NCBI GenBank assembly: GCA_964293305.1 | Contig: CAXYYO010000001.1 | Location: forward strand, 193,778 to 257,777 | Direction: 5' to 3' | Length of the DNA stretch: 64,000 nucleotides | From: CALAGJ01 sp964293305 | Lineage (GTDB): Bacteria > Bacteroidota > Bacteroidia > Chitinophagales > Chitinophagaceae | Shown here: positions 1 to 8,240 of the stretch, piece by piece | How the letters are laid out: the number at the start of each line of letters is the position of its first letter | Numbering within the stretch: the first letter of the stretch is position 1 | Program-made: the position numbers and the translations under genes | Notes under the pieces: generated by a model | Database searches by the model: none | Told to the model about the DNA's origin: nothing | The model's input: only the letters and a program-made list of their open reading frames with translations

Positions 1-1
1 T

Positions 2-337
2 TACAAGCGTGAGCCGGTTTTTATACACAGTAAAAGCATCTATACAGTAGGCCCTGAATCTTTTACTGAAAATATAGGAAAAGATTTTATACGTATGTCT
101 GCTATACACCCTGCCATAAAAGAAAAGGATCTTGAAATCTTTAAAGAAGGAACCAATATGGCCATCATGCGTGGTGGTGCCACTTATGCAGATGCCATAA
201 GTTTTGGAGCTCCAGATATTGATAAGAAATTTATGACTGAATTTTCCAAAATGAAAGATAAGCATATTATCAAATACAATGGCACGGAAGATTTAACACA
301 TTATTTAGACATCTACAACGAACTTGCGCCTCATTAA
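2..337 (+). CDS. Glycogen/starch synthase-like protein, C-terminal end (partial)
   Basis: The reading frame is open from the first bases of the window to a TAA at 335-337, so only about the last 111 residues are present. The visible part holds a segment of the form YADAISFGAPDID, followed by a short acidic C-terminus. This resembles the end of the single-domain glycogen/starch synthase (GT5 N-terminal, catalytic-domain-like) proteins of Bacteroidota, which end at a similar YADAVVFGA segment. The role would be ADP-glucose or UDP-glucose dependent glucan synthesis, but the diagnostic N-terminal part lies outside the window. The DUF4270 lipoprotein starts 18 bases downstream, so the two are probably co-transcribed. 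Naming is from memory of the family, with moderate certainty. Confidence 0.65.
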   Translation, partial: YKREPVFIHSKSIYTVGPESFTENIGKDFIRMSAIHPAIKEKDLEIFKEGTNMAIMRGGATYADAISFGAPDIDKKFMTEFSKMKDKHIIKYNGTEDLTHYLDIYNELAPH

Positions 338-355
338 TAGCAAAAATTTTTATTT

Positions 356-1807
356 GTGAAGCTGAAGAAAAATTTCTTTTTGGCCCTTCTTTTTTTACTG
401 TTTACAGTAGCCTGTACAAAAATTATTACTACAGAAATAGGTAATGGTTTGATACCACCCATTGATGGTATATTTACCAAAGATACCACGCTACAAATAA
501 GTTCAAAAAATTCGGGTTTTGATACCACAGTTGTTAGAATTTCCGACGATAATCTTCTAGGATATACCAATGACGCCATTTTTGGGAAAACCACTGGTGA
601 AATCAATATTCAACTAAGGCCTACTTTTTATCCCTTCACCTTTGGAGACACTTCTCAAAAAGTGATGCAGTTAGATTCCGCAGTTTTGATTTTAAGTTAT
701 CGAGGATCTGTAGGAGATACACTTCAACCACTTGCTTTTAGTGTAAAACGAATAGACTTTGATGAGATATTTCTAAATGATAGCTTGTATAGAAATAGTT
801 CCAGATTTGGTGATGGTGAGGATCTTACTTATAACAATGTACCAAAGTATGTAAATGTGCAGGATCTAGCAGATTCAGTAAAACCTGATCCCTTATTTGA
901 AAAAGCTGCAGCACAACTTCGTATAAGATTAAGTGATGATTTTGGTAAGGAAATGCTGAACGAATGGGACACAACTTTTAATGGTTTTTATAAAAGCGAT
1001 TCAGCTTTTTCTGACGCTTACCGTGGCTTTTCCATTAAGCCGGAACAATTAGGCAATGCAATGTTGCGCATCAACTTAGTTGATACAAATACAAAAGTGG
1101 GCATTTACTACAGAGTACCAAATGCCGATGGAAGTTTTGATACAGCAGTTAGGTATCTTAGGGTTAATCAATTTACATCTGCACATTCAAATTTTATTGA
1201 AAGAGAGTATGCAGCACCTGCGGAAATATCCACCTACTTACCCCCAAATAATGATACAGAAGACAGTTTGTTATATTTCCAATCTTCACCGGGATTGTAT
1301 TCTACCTTAAAGATAAAAGGATTATCCGGCCTACCCAATATGATTGTACATAGGGCAGAAATAGTTTTCGATCAGGTGTATGATGCTGGAGATGATATAG
1401 CCGCTGTGCCCAATCTATTTTTGGCTGCCTATAGTACTGACTCCATGAGGCGATTGGCTGTGCCCTATGATGCACAACTATTTAATGGAACCATTGGTAA
1501 TCTTTCCTCACTTGGTGTAAATCCAAAAACAAAATTTGATCCCATAAGCGGTAAGACCATCAGCTCATATAATTTTGATGTAACCCGATATGTACAAAGC
1601 GTAGTAACACGCAAAGAAAAAGAATTCGATTTTGTATTATGGGCTCCATATTTTGATTATGTATATCCTTTTGAAGATGCTACTTTTCAACTTATTATTT
1701 CCACTACACCTTTAAATTTTCCTGGATTAGGTAGAGTCAGAGTGGGGGGGGGAAATAATAAACGATACCCAATGAAGTTACATATTGTTTATTCAGTGAT
1801 ACCTTGA
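356..1807 (+). CDS. DUF4270 family lipoprotein
   Basis: A 483-residue predicted lipoprotein. It starts at a GTG giving MKLKK, then a hydrophobic stretch and a lipobox ending in Cys20 (TVAC), so it should be cleaved and lipidated by signal peptidase II. The rest is a beta-rich, Asp/Ser-rich body with no catalytic motif that I can see. This matches the DUF4270 family of Bacteroidota outer-membrane or periplasmic lipoproteins, whose function is unknown. The GTG start is chosen because it places the signal peptide directly at the N-terminus. It sits 18 bases after the glycogen-synthase-like gene. A run of nine G residues near the 3' end (1744-1752) is unusual in this AT-rich DNA. Confidence 0.8.
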   Translation: MKLKKNFFLALLFLLFTVACTKIITTEIGNGLIPPIDGIFTKDTTLQISSKNSGFDTTVVRISDDNLLGYTNDAIFGKTTGEINIQLRPTFYPFTFGDTSQKVMQLDSAVLILSYRGSVGDTLQPLAFSVKRIDFDEIFLNDSLYRNSSRFGDGEDLTYNNVPKYVNVQDLADSVKPDPLFEKAAAQLRIRLSDDFGKEMLNEWDTTFNGFYKSDSAFSDAYRGFSIKPEQLGNAMLRINLVDTNTKVGIYYRVPNADGSFDTAVRYLRVNQFTSAHSNFIEREYAAPAEISTYLPPNNDTEDSLLYFQSSPGLYSTLKIKGLSGLPNMIVHRAEIVFDQVYDAGDDIAAVPNLFLAAYSTDSMRRLAVPYDAQLFNGTIGNLSSLGVNPKTKFDPISGKTISSYNFDVTRYVQSVVTRKEKEFDFVLWAPYFDYVYPFEDATFQLIISTTPLNFPGLGRVRVGGGNNKRYPMKLHIVYSVIP

Positions 1808-1817
1808 TGAATTGACT

Positions 1818-1847
1818 TTTGTAAATCTGCTTACTGTTGTATATTTG
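1818..1847 (+). promoter_or_regulatory. Bacteroidota-type promoter upstream of metK
   Basis: TTTG at 1818-1821 and TATATTTG at 1840-1847 are separated by 18 bases. This is close to the Bacteroidota primary sigma consensus (TTTG, 19 bases, TAnnTTTG). The metK ATG is 18 bases downstream of the -7 box. Confidence 0.65.
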
Positions 1848-1865
1848 CCACCCAAATAAAAATTA

Positions 1866-3119
1866 ATGTCTTATTTATTTACATCCGAAAGTGTATCGGA
1901 AGGCCATCCTGATAAAATTGCAGACCAAGTTTCAGATGCACTCATTGATCATTTTCTTGCATTTGACCCCAATAGTAAAGTAGCCTGCGAAACTTTGGTA
2001 ACAACAGGGCAGGTAGTGCTTGCCGGTGAAGTAAAGAGTAAGGCTTATTTAGATGTACAGGAAATTGCACGTAGTGTAATAAAAAAAATAGGATATACCC
2101 GCAGCGAATACATGTTTGAAGCAAATAGCTGTGGTATTCTTTCTGCTATTCACGAGCAAAGTCCGGATATAAATCAAGGTGTAGATAAACAAAATAAAGA
2201 AGATCAAGGCGCCGGAGATCAGGGTATGATGTTTGGATATGCCACCAATGAAACAGAGCATTATATGCCACTAGCATTGGATTTGGCCCACAACCTTTTA
2301 ATTGAACTGGCTGCAATCCGCAGGGAAAAAAATTCTAAAATGCCCTATTTGAGGCCAGATGCAAAAAGCCAGGTAACGCTGGAATATGATGATAACAATA
2401 AACCAGTTCGTATTGATGCTATTGTAATCAGCACACAGCATGATGACTTTGATACCGAGCCTAAAATGCTTGCAAAAATTAAGGCTGATATTATAGATAC
2501 GCTCATACCACGTATGAAGCGGAAGTATAAAATATATTCGCACTTATTTAATAATAAAATAAAATATCATATAAACCCTACGGGCAAATTTGTAATTGGC
2601 GGACCGCATGGGGATACAGGTCTAACTGGCAGAAAAATTATTGTAGATACTTATGGCGGAAAAGGTGCACACGGTGGTGGTGCATTTAGCGGAAAAGATC
2701 CCAGCAAAGTAGATCGTAGTGCGGCTTATGCTACCAGACATATTGCAAAAAACTTAGTAGCAGCAGGAGTGTGTAATGAAGTATTGGTGCAGGTTTCTTA
2801 CGCTATTGGTGTGGCTCAGCCTACCAGCATTTATGTAAATACTTATGGTACATCAAATGTAGAAATGGCTGATGGCGATATTGCTAAACACGTGGCAGCT
2901 ATTTTTGATATGCGACCATACTTTATAGAAAAGAGATTAAAACTGCGCAATCCTATTTATAGCGAAACAGCAGCTTATGGACACATGGGTCGAAATCCTG
3001 AAACTGTAACTAAAATATTCCGTAGCCCAGAGGGCAAAACGGTTACAAAAAAAGTTGAATTATTCACTTGGGAAAAATTAGACTACGTAGCCAAAGTGAA
3101 AAATGTTTTTGGGTTATAA
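1866..3119 (+). CDS. metK: S-adenosylmethionine synthetase
   Basis: Makes S-adenosylmethionine from methionine and ATP in the cytoplasm, supplying the methyl donor for the several methyltransferases in the cell. The 417-residue product is full length for the Bacteroidota form. It starts with the conserved FTSESVSEGHPDK segment, and carries the GAGDQGMMFGYA signature near residue 120 and the glycine-rich GGGAFSGKDPSKVDRS segment in the second half, which hold the ATP, Mg and K ligands. The ATG at 1866 lies just after a good promoter. A hairpin with A- and T-runs on either side follows at 3190-3216 and should end the transcript. Confidence 0.97.
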   Translation: MSYLFTSESVSEGHPDKIADQVSDALIDHFLAFDPNSKVACETLVTTGQVVLAGEVKSKAYLDVQEIARSVIKKIGYTRSEYMFEANSCGILSAIHEQSPDINQGVDKQNKEDQGAGDQGMMFGYATNETEHYMPLALDLAHNLLIELAAIRREKNSKMPYLRPDAKSQVTLEYDDNNKPVRIDAIVISTQHDDFDTEPKMLAKIKADIIDTLIPRMKRKYKIYSHLFNNKIKYHINPTGKFVIGGPHGDTGLTGRKIIVDTYGGKGAHGGGAFSGKDPSKVDRSAAYATRHIAKNLVAAGVCNEVLVQVSYAIGVAQPTSIYVNTYGTSNVEMADGDIAKHVAAIFDMRPYFIEKRLKLRNPIYSETAAYGHMGRNPETVTKIFRSPEGKTVTKKVELFTWEKLDYVAKVKNVFGL

Positions 3120-3189
3120 TTTTATATTCATACTACCTAAATACATACAATTAGTTTTAATGTAGAAAATTCATACTGAAATTATATTT

Positions 3190-3216
3190 AAAAAGCCATC
3201 AAAAACGATGGCTTTT
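3190..3216. terminator. Bidirectional terminator between metK and cphA
   Basis: The stem AAAAGCCATC (3191-3200) pairs with GATGGCTTTT (3207-3216) across a six-base loop. A-run and T-run flank the stem, so it can act for metK on the plus strand and, 107 bases after the cphA stop, on the minus strand. Confidence 0.85.
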
Positions 3217-3245
3217 TAATTTGAAAAGAAATTAGGAAATATTTT

Positions 3246-3330
3246 GGGCGTGTCCCTTTGGGCCGGGCTTTACACTACAAGTCCTCGCTGCGCTCCGGGC
3301 TTTTCGTTCTAATCCCTCACGCTCAGCCCC
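3246..3330. repeat. GC-rich dispersed element with terminal complementarity
   Basis: A block of about 85 bases is far richer in GC than its surroundings. Its left end GGGCGTG (3246-3252) can pair with CACGCTC (3318-3324) near its right end, with one G-U pair, and it contains two CCGGGCTT copies. I recall similar GC-rich intergenic elements beginning GGGCGTGTCCC in many Bacteroidota genomes. Its right end covers the stop codon and last codons of cphA. There is only one copy in this window. Confidence 0.6.
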
Positions 3331-5944
3331 CGGCAGATTCTCTGTCCTTCAACTCTTTTATTTTATCCAATGCACCAGCCACCACATCACACATTATCGT
3401 ATAAAGTGCTCCCGGTTTATGATGGGCATACACATACTCCAAAGCAAGATTTTCATTTGCTATTTTGGTGATGGAAATTTCTTTATTTACACTACGCACC
3501 CCTTCTTCTAGCAGGTTCATAATTTCATCCGCAGAGCGGCCCCTAAGATTCTTATCGCAGCGCATAATTATTTCGTCAAAATACCTGCCCGATATAGCAC
3601 CTAATTCCCTGATATCGTCATCTCTTCTATCTCCTGTACCACTGATGATGCCTACTTTGATAGGATAATCTGTTTTGCTTACAAAATCACATAGCAACTC
3701 TAAGCCATGTGGATTATGCGCAAAGTCTGCAAGGATGGTAAAATTTTTGAAATGGAAAAAATTCATACGGCCGGGTGTGGTTACACTGCCGGGTACAAAA
3801 GTTTGCAATGCCATCCTTATATCATCAATAGATATATCTCTAAATAGATAGGAAGCCATAACAGCAGATAATACATTGGCAATATTATGTAATGCCTTGC
3901 CTTCGAAAGTAATAGGAATTTCTGTGGCTTTCATTACCCTTATCTTCCAAGAGCCTTTGAGGATTGTAATGAATCCATTCTCGAAAATACAAGATAATCC
4001 ATTAGCAGCACTATGCTCCTTAATACGTGGATTATTTTCGTGCATGCTCACCAATGCGATATTACATTCCAAATTTTTTCGCAGATCATACACTAAATCA
4101 TCATCAGCATTAAGCACAGTATAGCCATGTTTAAAAACTGTTTCGGGTAATACACCTTTTACCTTGGCCATTTGCTCCAAATTGTTGATGCCACCCAGTC
4201 CAATATGATCAGATGCCACATTGGTTACAACGGCTACATCACAATTTTGAAATGCCAACCCGGATTTTAAAATACCCCCTCTTGCACATTCAAGTACTGC
4301 AAAATCAACGGTAGGATCTTTTAATACAAAAGTGGAAGATACAGGCCCTGTGCAGTCCCCTTTCATCATGAGTTGATTTTGTATATAAACACCATCACTT
4401 GTAGTGTATCCCACCTTCTTTCCAGCACTTTTTGCTATATGTGCGGTAAGCCTCGTAGTGGTGGTTTTACCATTAGTGCCTGTAATGCCAATAATAGGTA
4501 TTCTGCCCTGTATATTTTTAGGGAATAACATATCTATAACAGGCTCGGCCACATTTCTTGGCAATCCTTCCGCAGGTTCTAAATGCATTCTAAAACCTGG
4601 TGCAGCATTTACTTCAAGTATGGCACCACCATTTTCAGAAACAGGTGTATGTAGGTCCTTTGCCATAATATCTATACCACAAATGTCTAAACCAATGATA
4701 CGTGCAATTCTTTCACACATAAAAATATTTTCCGGATGCACTTCGTCGGTTACATCGGTACTTGTACCACCCGTAGATAAATTAGCCGTAGGCTTTAATA
4801 AAACCCTTTCCCCAGCAGGGGGAATAGTTTCTAATGTATACCCTACCTCATTCAGCATTTTTTCAGAAAACTGATCTAGTGTAATTTGTGTTAGCACTTT
4901 TTCATGACCATAACCTCTGCGTGGATCTTTATTCGTTTCATCTACAAGCCATTGTATATTATGCACACCATCACCCACCACACTTGCTGGGGTGCGTAAT
5001 GCTGCGCAAATAAATTTTGAATTAATGACCAATATTCTAAAATCAAACCCTGTGATAAATCGCTCTACTATTACACTTCGGCTATAAATCTTTGCAGCAG
5101 CCAATGCTTTTGTAGCCTGCTCCCAATCATTAATATTTGTCGTATTACCCTTGCCATGATTGCCATCAATCGGTTTTATAACTAAAGGGTATCCATACTT
5201 TTTTACAGCATCTTCTAGTCCTGCTTCTGTGCGTATAACCATGCCTCTTGGCACAGGTATTTCAGCGGCTTCTAACAGTAGTTTTGTTTCTTCCTTATCG
5301 CATGCTATTTCCACAGCAATATTGCTGGTTGTGCTTGCTATAGTTGCTCTTATTCTTTTTTGATTTACACCATATCCTAATTGTACCAAACTCTGTCTAT
5401 TCAGTCTTATAAAAGGGATATTTCTTTTAGCAGCTTCTTCTACTATGCAGCCTGTGCTTGGCCCTAAGCGTGTGTTCTCTCTTATTTCACGCATATTTTG
5501 AATATCCTCAGACAGATCATATTCCTTGCTTTCCACAATTGATTCTACAATACGTACTGCTGCCTTTGCTGCATACACTCCGGCATCCTCTTCCATATAA
5601 CTAAACACTACATTATATTCACCTTCCTTGCCTGTGCCACGTGTACGGCCAAAGCCGACATTCATACCTGCAAGTGTTTGTATTTCTAATGCCACATGTT
5701 CTATTACATGACCCATCCAAGTACCTTCTTCAACACGGCTAAAAAAACCACCGGGTTTTCCTTCACTACACTGATGTTCATACAATGAAGGTAAAAGGGC
5801 TTGCAGCCTATTCAGAAACCCATCAATTGTATTTGAAGGTCGTTGCTCCATCTCTTCCAAATTGAGCCTCATTTGAATAAGTTTCTGTCGTCTTATACTC
5901 CAGTAATTGGGGCCTTTCAGCACTTTTATTTCTTCAATTTTCAT
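3323..5944 (-). CDS. cphA: Cyanophycin synthetase
   Basis: Predicted to polymerise aspartate and arginine into cyanophycin (multi-L-arginyl-poly-L-aspartate), a nitrogen store, using ATP. The 873-residue length is typical. Domain order fits the family: an N-terminal CphA domain (about 1-160), an ATP-grasp domain (about 210-470) with the segment YPLVIKPIDGNHGKG, and a Mur-ligase-like domain whose P-loop GTNGKT lies at about 489-494 (Lys493). The C-terminal Mur domain contains the expected DFAHNPHG motif. The last codons and stop lie inside a GC-rich repeat, so the extreme C-terminus may be element-derived. No cyanophycinase (cphB) gene is next to it, although the two are often adjacent. Family assignment is firm; the polymer made is inferred. 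Confidence 0.93.
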   Translation of the reverse strand: MKIEEIKVLKGPNYWSIRRQKLIQMRLNLEEMEQRPSNTIDGFLNRLQALLPSLYEHQCSEGKPGGFFSRVEEGTWMGHVIEHVALEIQTLAGMNVGFGRTRGTGKEGEYNVVFSYMEEDAGVYAAKAAVRIVESIVESKEYDLSEDIQNMREIRENTRLGPSTGCIVEEAAKRNIPFIRLNRQSLVQLGYGVNQKRIRATIASTTSNIAVEIACDKEETKLLLEAAEIPVPRGMVIRTEAGLEDAVKKYGYPLVIKPIDGNHGKGNTTNINDWEQATKALAAAKIYSRSVIVERFITGFDFRILVINSKFICAALRTPASVVGDGVHNIQWLVDETNKDPRRGYGHEKVLTQITLDQFSEKMLNEVGYTLETIPPAGERVLLKPTANLSTGGTSTDVTDEVHPENIFMCERIARIIGLDICGIDIMAKDLHTPVSENGGAILEVNAAPGFRMHLEPAEGLPRNVAEPVIDMLFPKNIQGRIPIIGITGTNGKTTTTRLTAHIAKSAGKKVGYTTSDGVYIQNQLMMKGDCTGPVSSTFVLKDPTVDFAVLECARGGILKSGLAFQNCDVAVVTNVASDHIGLGGINNLEQMAKVKGVLPETVFKHGYTVLNADDDLVYDLRKNLECNIALVSMHENNPRIKEHSAANGLSCIFENGFITILKGSWKIRVMKATEIPITFEGKALHNIANVLSAVMASYLFRDISIDDIRMALQTFVPGSVTTPGRMNFFHFKNFTILADFAHNPHGLELLCDFVSKTDYPIKVGIISGTGDRRDDDIRELGAISGRYFDEIIMRCDKNLRGRSADEIMNLLEEGVRSVNKEISITKIANENLALEYVYAHHKPGALYTIMCDVVAGALDKIKELKDRESAGG

Positions 5945-6270
5945 GAGCGAATCAAAATTGTTTATTAAAATAATTTGTTTAGCGTTGTAAAATAGGGGAA
6001 TTGTATTTTGGGAAACAATCTTTTTTGGTGTGAAGCCTTAATCTTTATTATCTATTGCTGATAAAGGTCAAATCATTTTATACAATAATCACCCTGATTT
6101 CTGTAGTATAAGTTCCGGGCAGCATCACTTCAAACCAACATTTCCGTTTGAAGTTTATTATAATGCCTAAACGCTGCATTCATAAGTATTTAAGTGCAAT
6201 TTTTAACTGTAAAATAGTTCACTATTTCTTCACACAAAAATCAACCTAATACAGTAATCTATTTTCCTTT
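5945..6270. other. Gene-free stretch upstream of cphA
   Basis: There is no convincing coding region here. A hairpin with stem CTTCAAAC (6128-6135) and GTTTGAAG (6146-6153) is followed by TTTATTA. It could be a weak terminator or leader structure. The cphA promoter should lie here, but I found no exact TAnnTTTG box. Confidence 0.5.
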
Positions 6271-6795
6271 TCAACTTTTCATTGCAAATTCAACTGCAAA
6301 ATCTGAGTTTAATCTTAATACATAAAATTTACTATCCACACCCATCACAGGAAATGCAATGGGCAGTTCATTTTTTTGAATTGGGACAAAATTATTTTTC
6401 TCATAAAATCTTTGCGCAGCAAGAAATTTTTCTGTAGTTCCTAAATAGATTTCATCAATAGATGTTTGTTGAGCATGGGCAATGGCTGTATCTAAAAGTA
6501 ATTGTCCAGTTTTAAAAGTTTGACCCCTAAAATCTTTTTTTACAAACATCTTTCTCAAAGCTGTTTGCTTATTTCCAATATCTAGTAATGAAATAGTTCC
6601 CACTACTTCTTTATTATAAATTGCTACCCAAAAATTACCAAGACCATGCTGATAAAAGTCAGAAATGATTTGCAGGTCTGGTTGTTTTGATAAATCTATG
6701 TCAATATCAAATTCTGTAGTTTGAATGGCTACAATTAATGATTGCACTTGTTTCAAGTATTGATCAGTAAATGGTTCAATTAAAAGTGGCATCAT
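6271..6795 (-). CDS. GNAT family N-acetyltransferase
   Basis: A cytoplasmic acyltransferase of the GNAT fold, expected to move an acetyl group from acetyl-CoA to an unknown amine. The middle contains the usual GNAT pieces: a strand VVGTISLLDIG, then KMFVKKDFRGQTF, where the acetyl-CoA pyrophosphate loop is expected, and a later AQRFYEKNNF segment typical of motif B. I start at the Met at 6795 (or the adjacent Met at 6792), because the next upstream Met (6831) would overlap trpS by 17 bases and add residues that do not look like the family N-terminus (MPLLIEPFTDQ). It lies downstream of trpS on the same strand and may be co-transcribed. Substrate unknown. Confidence 0.8.
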   Translation of the reverse strand: MMPLLIEPFTDQYLKQVQSLIVAIQTTEFDIDIDLSKQPDLQIISDFYQHGLGNFWVAIYNKEVVGTISLLDIGNKQTALRKMFVKKDFRGQTFKTGQLLLDTAIAHAQQTSIDEIYLGTTEKFLAAQRFYEKNNFVPIQKNELPIAFPVMGVDSKFYVLRLNSDFAVEFAMKS

Positions 6796-6814
6796 CAATG
6801 ATATTTGAGGATTA

Positions 6815-7807
6815 TTAATAGTATTCCACACCCACTGCCTTCCTTACCTGCTGCAAGGTAGCTGAAGCATTGCTTCTGGCTTTTTCTGCACCGATGCTTA
6901 ATATATTTTTTAGGAAATTTTTATCAGCTTTAAGTTCATTGGCCCTATCTCTTATGGGACTAATAAATTGTACTAAATCTTCGGCCAGTTGCTTTTTCAT
7001 ATCCCCATAGCGTATCACACCATTTTCATAATCTGTTTCAAATTTTGCTACGCCATCAGCACTACCAGTTAGCTGCATCAAATTAAAGAGATTTTGAATA
7101 TAATCAGGCTTTGGAGTATCTGGCAGCTGTGGACCACTATCTGTTTTGGCTTTCATAATTTTTTTGCGAATAGCTTCATCTGTGTCTCCCAGATAAATGG
7201 TAGCCATTTGATTTTCGCTTTTACTCATTTTGCCATTTCCATCTAAGCTCAAAATCTTTATCAGTTCGCTGCCATAATTGAATGCATAGGGCAAGGGAAA
7301 TACATCGCCATAGCGATGATTAAATCTTTCTGCAAAATTTCTAGCCATTTCTAAATGTTGCTCTTGGTCTTTGCCTACTGGCACTTTTACTGCTTTATGT
7401 ATGAGTATATCCGCTGCTTGCAGTACAGGATATGTGAGCAAACCTGCATTTATATTATCCGGCTGGCTTCTAGCTTTATCCTTGAACGTGGCAGTTTTTT
7501 CTAGTTCGCCTTTATAAGCCATCGTATTAAGATAAAGATATAATTCAGCTATTTCCGGTACAGCACTTTGTACATAGAGCGTGCATTTATTTGTGTCCAA
7601 TCCAGATGCAACTAATTCAGCAAAAAGTCTGTGCACGCCTTCCTGCATTTCCTTCGTATCCGGGTGTGTGGTAAGCCTATGCCAATCCACCACACAAAAC
7701 AAACATTCAAACTCATGTTGCATCTGCACCCAATTGCGCATAGCGCCAAAATAATTTCCTAGATGTACAAATCCTGTTGGTCTTATGCCACTCAATACTT
7801 TTTGCAT
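6815..7807 (-). CDS. trpS: Tryptophanyl-tRNA synthetase
   Basis: Charges tRNA-Trp with tryptophan. The 330-residue protein is the normal length for a bacterial class I TrpRS. It shows the HIGH-equivalent HLGN at residues 15-18 and the KMSKS loop at residues 193-197, with the Rossmann-fold catalytic core between. An upstream Met at 7843 is in frame but adds 12 hydrophobic residues before the conserved MQKVLSGIRPTG start, so 7807 is preferred. The GNAT gene follows closely on the same strand. Confidence 0.97.
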   Translation of the reverse strand: MQKVLSGIRPTGFVHLGNYFGAMRNWVQMQHEFECLFCVVDWHRLTTHPDTKEMQEGVHRLFAELVASGLDTNKCTLYVQSAVPEIAELYLYLNTMAYKGELEKTATFKDKARSQPDNINAGLLTYPVLQAADILIHKAVKVPVGKDQEQHLEMARNFAERFNHRYGDVFPLPYAFNYGSELIKILSLDGNGKMSKSENQMATIYLGDTDEAIRKKIMKAKTDSGPQLPDTPKPDYIQNLFNLMQLTGSADGVAKFETDYENGVIRYGDMKKQLAEDLVQFISPIRDRANELKADKNFLKNILSIGAEKARSNASATLQQVRKAVGVEYY

Positions 7808-8027
7808 GGTGGCGAAGATATGGATTGAAAAAAGTATAAGCACACTGTTTTAACAGCAAACTCATCCCTCAATAAGTCTATTGTTGTTCTACCATATTGT
7901 AATGAATCATGAATAAAAATGATTATACACAAATGGATATAGCAATTCAAATTTGAAAATGGATACTACCAAAAAGTCATTAATTCGTAATCGAAACCTT
8001 CATTTATTTAAAAGAATTTTATGAGTA

Positions 8028-8038
8028 CCCCTTCGGGG
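8028..8038 (-). repeat. Small dispersed hairpin, CCGAAGG core
   Basis: CCCC-TTC-GGGG on the plus strand; the minus strand reads CCCCGAAGGGG. It shares the CCG(T/A)AGG core with five other intergenic hairpins in the window, and on the plus strand is followed by GAATGA as is the copy at 43285. Confidence 0.45.
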
Positions 8039-8214
8039 AATGATTAATCGTTTGTAAAGAGACTAGATTATCGAATGCAAATCATCAGCACAAAAATCGA
8101 TTTTTGTGTAAGGGTGAAAAATTACTAACACAGACTTTTCATACGATAAAAGAATTCACATTGAATAAAAAATGTTTAATAAGATTGTCCTAACGATTGT
8201 TAGTATTAAAACAA

Positions 8215-8222
8215 TACTTTTG
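8215..8222 (+). promoter_or_regulatory. -7 promoter box of the thiolase gene
   Basis: TACTTTTG fits the TAnnTTTG consensus. It lies 18 bases before the ATG at 8241 and downstream of the next in-frame Met (8172), which argues for 8241 as the true start. No matching TTTG -33 box is visible. Confidence 0.55.
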
Positions 8223-8240
8223 CAGCGCAAAAATAAAATT

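Larger units (their letters stand above)
7808..8240. other. Divergent intergenic region between trpS and the thiolase gene
   Basis: No gene is seen. The stretch holds a short CCCC/GGGG hairpin at 8028-8038 that belongs to a dispersed hairpin family, and a -7 promoter box for the thiolase gene at 8215-8222. I could not find an exact -7 box for trpS. Confidence 0.55.

Noticed and set aside
4404..4874. A 156-codon plus-strand open frame inside cphA
   Set aside because: It lies opposite the well-conserved Mur-ligase and ATP-grasp parts of cphA and has no family features or ribosome binding site.
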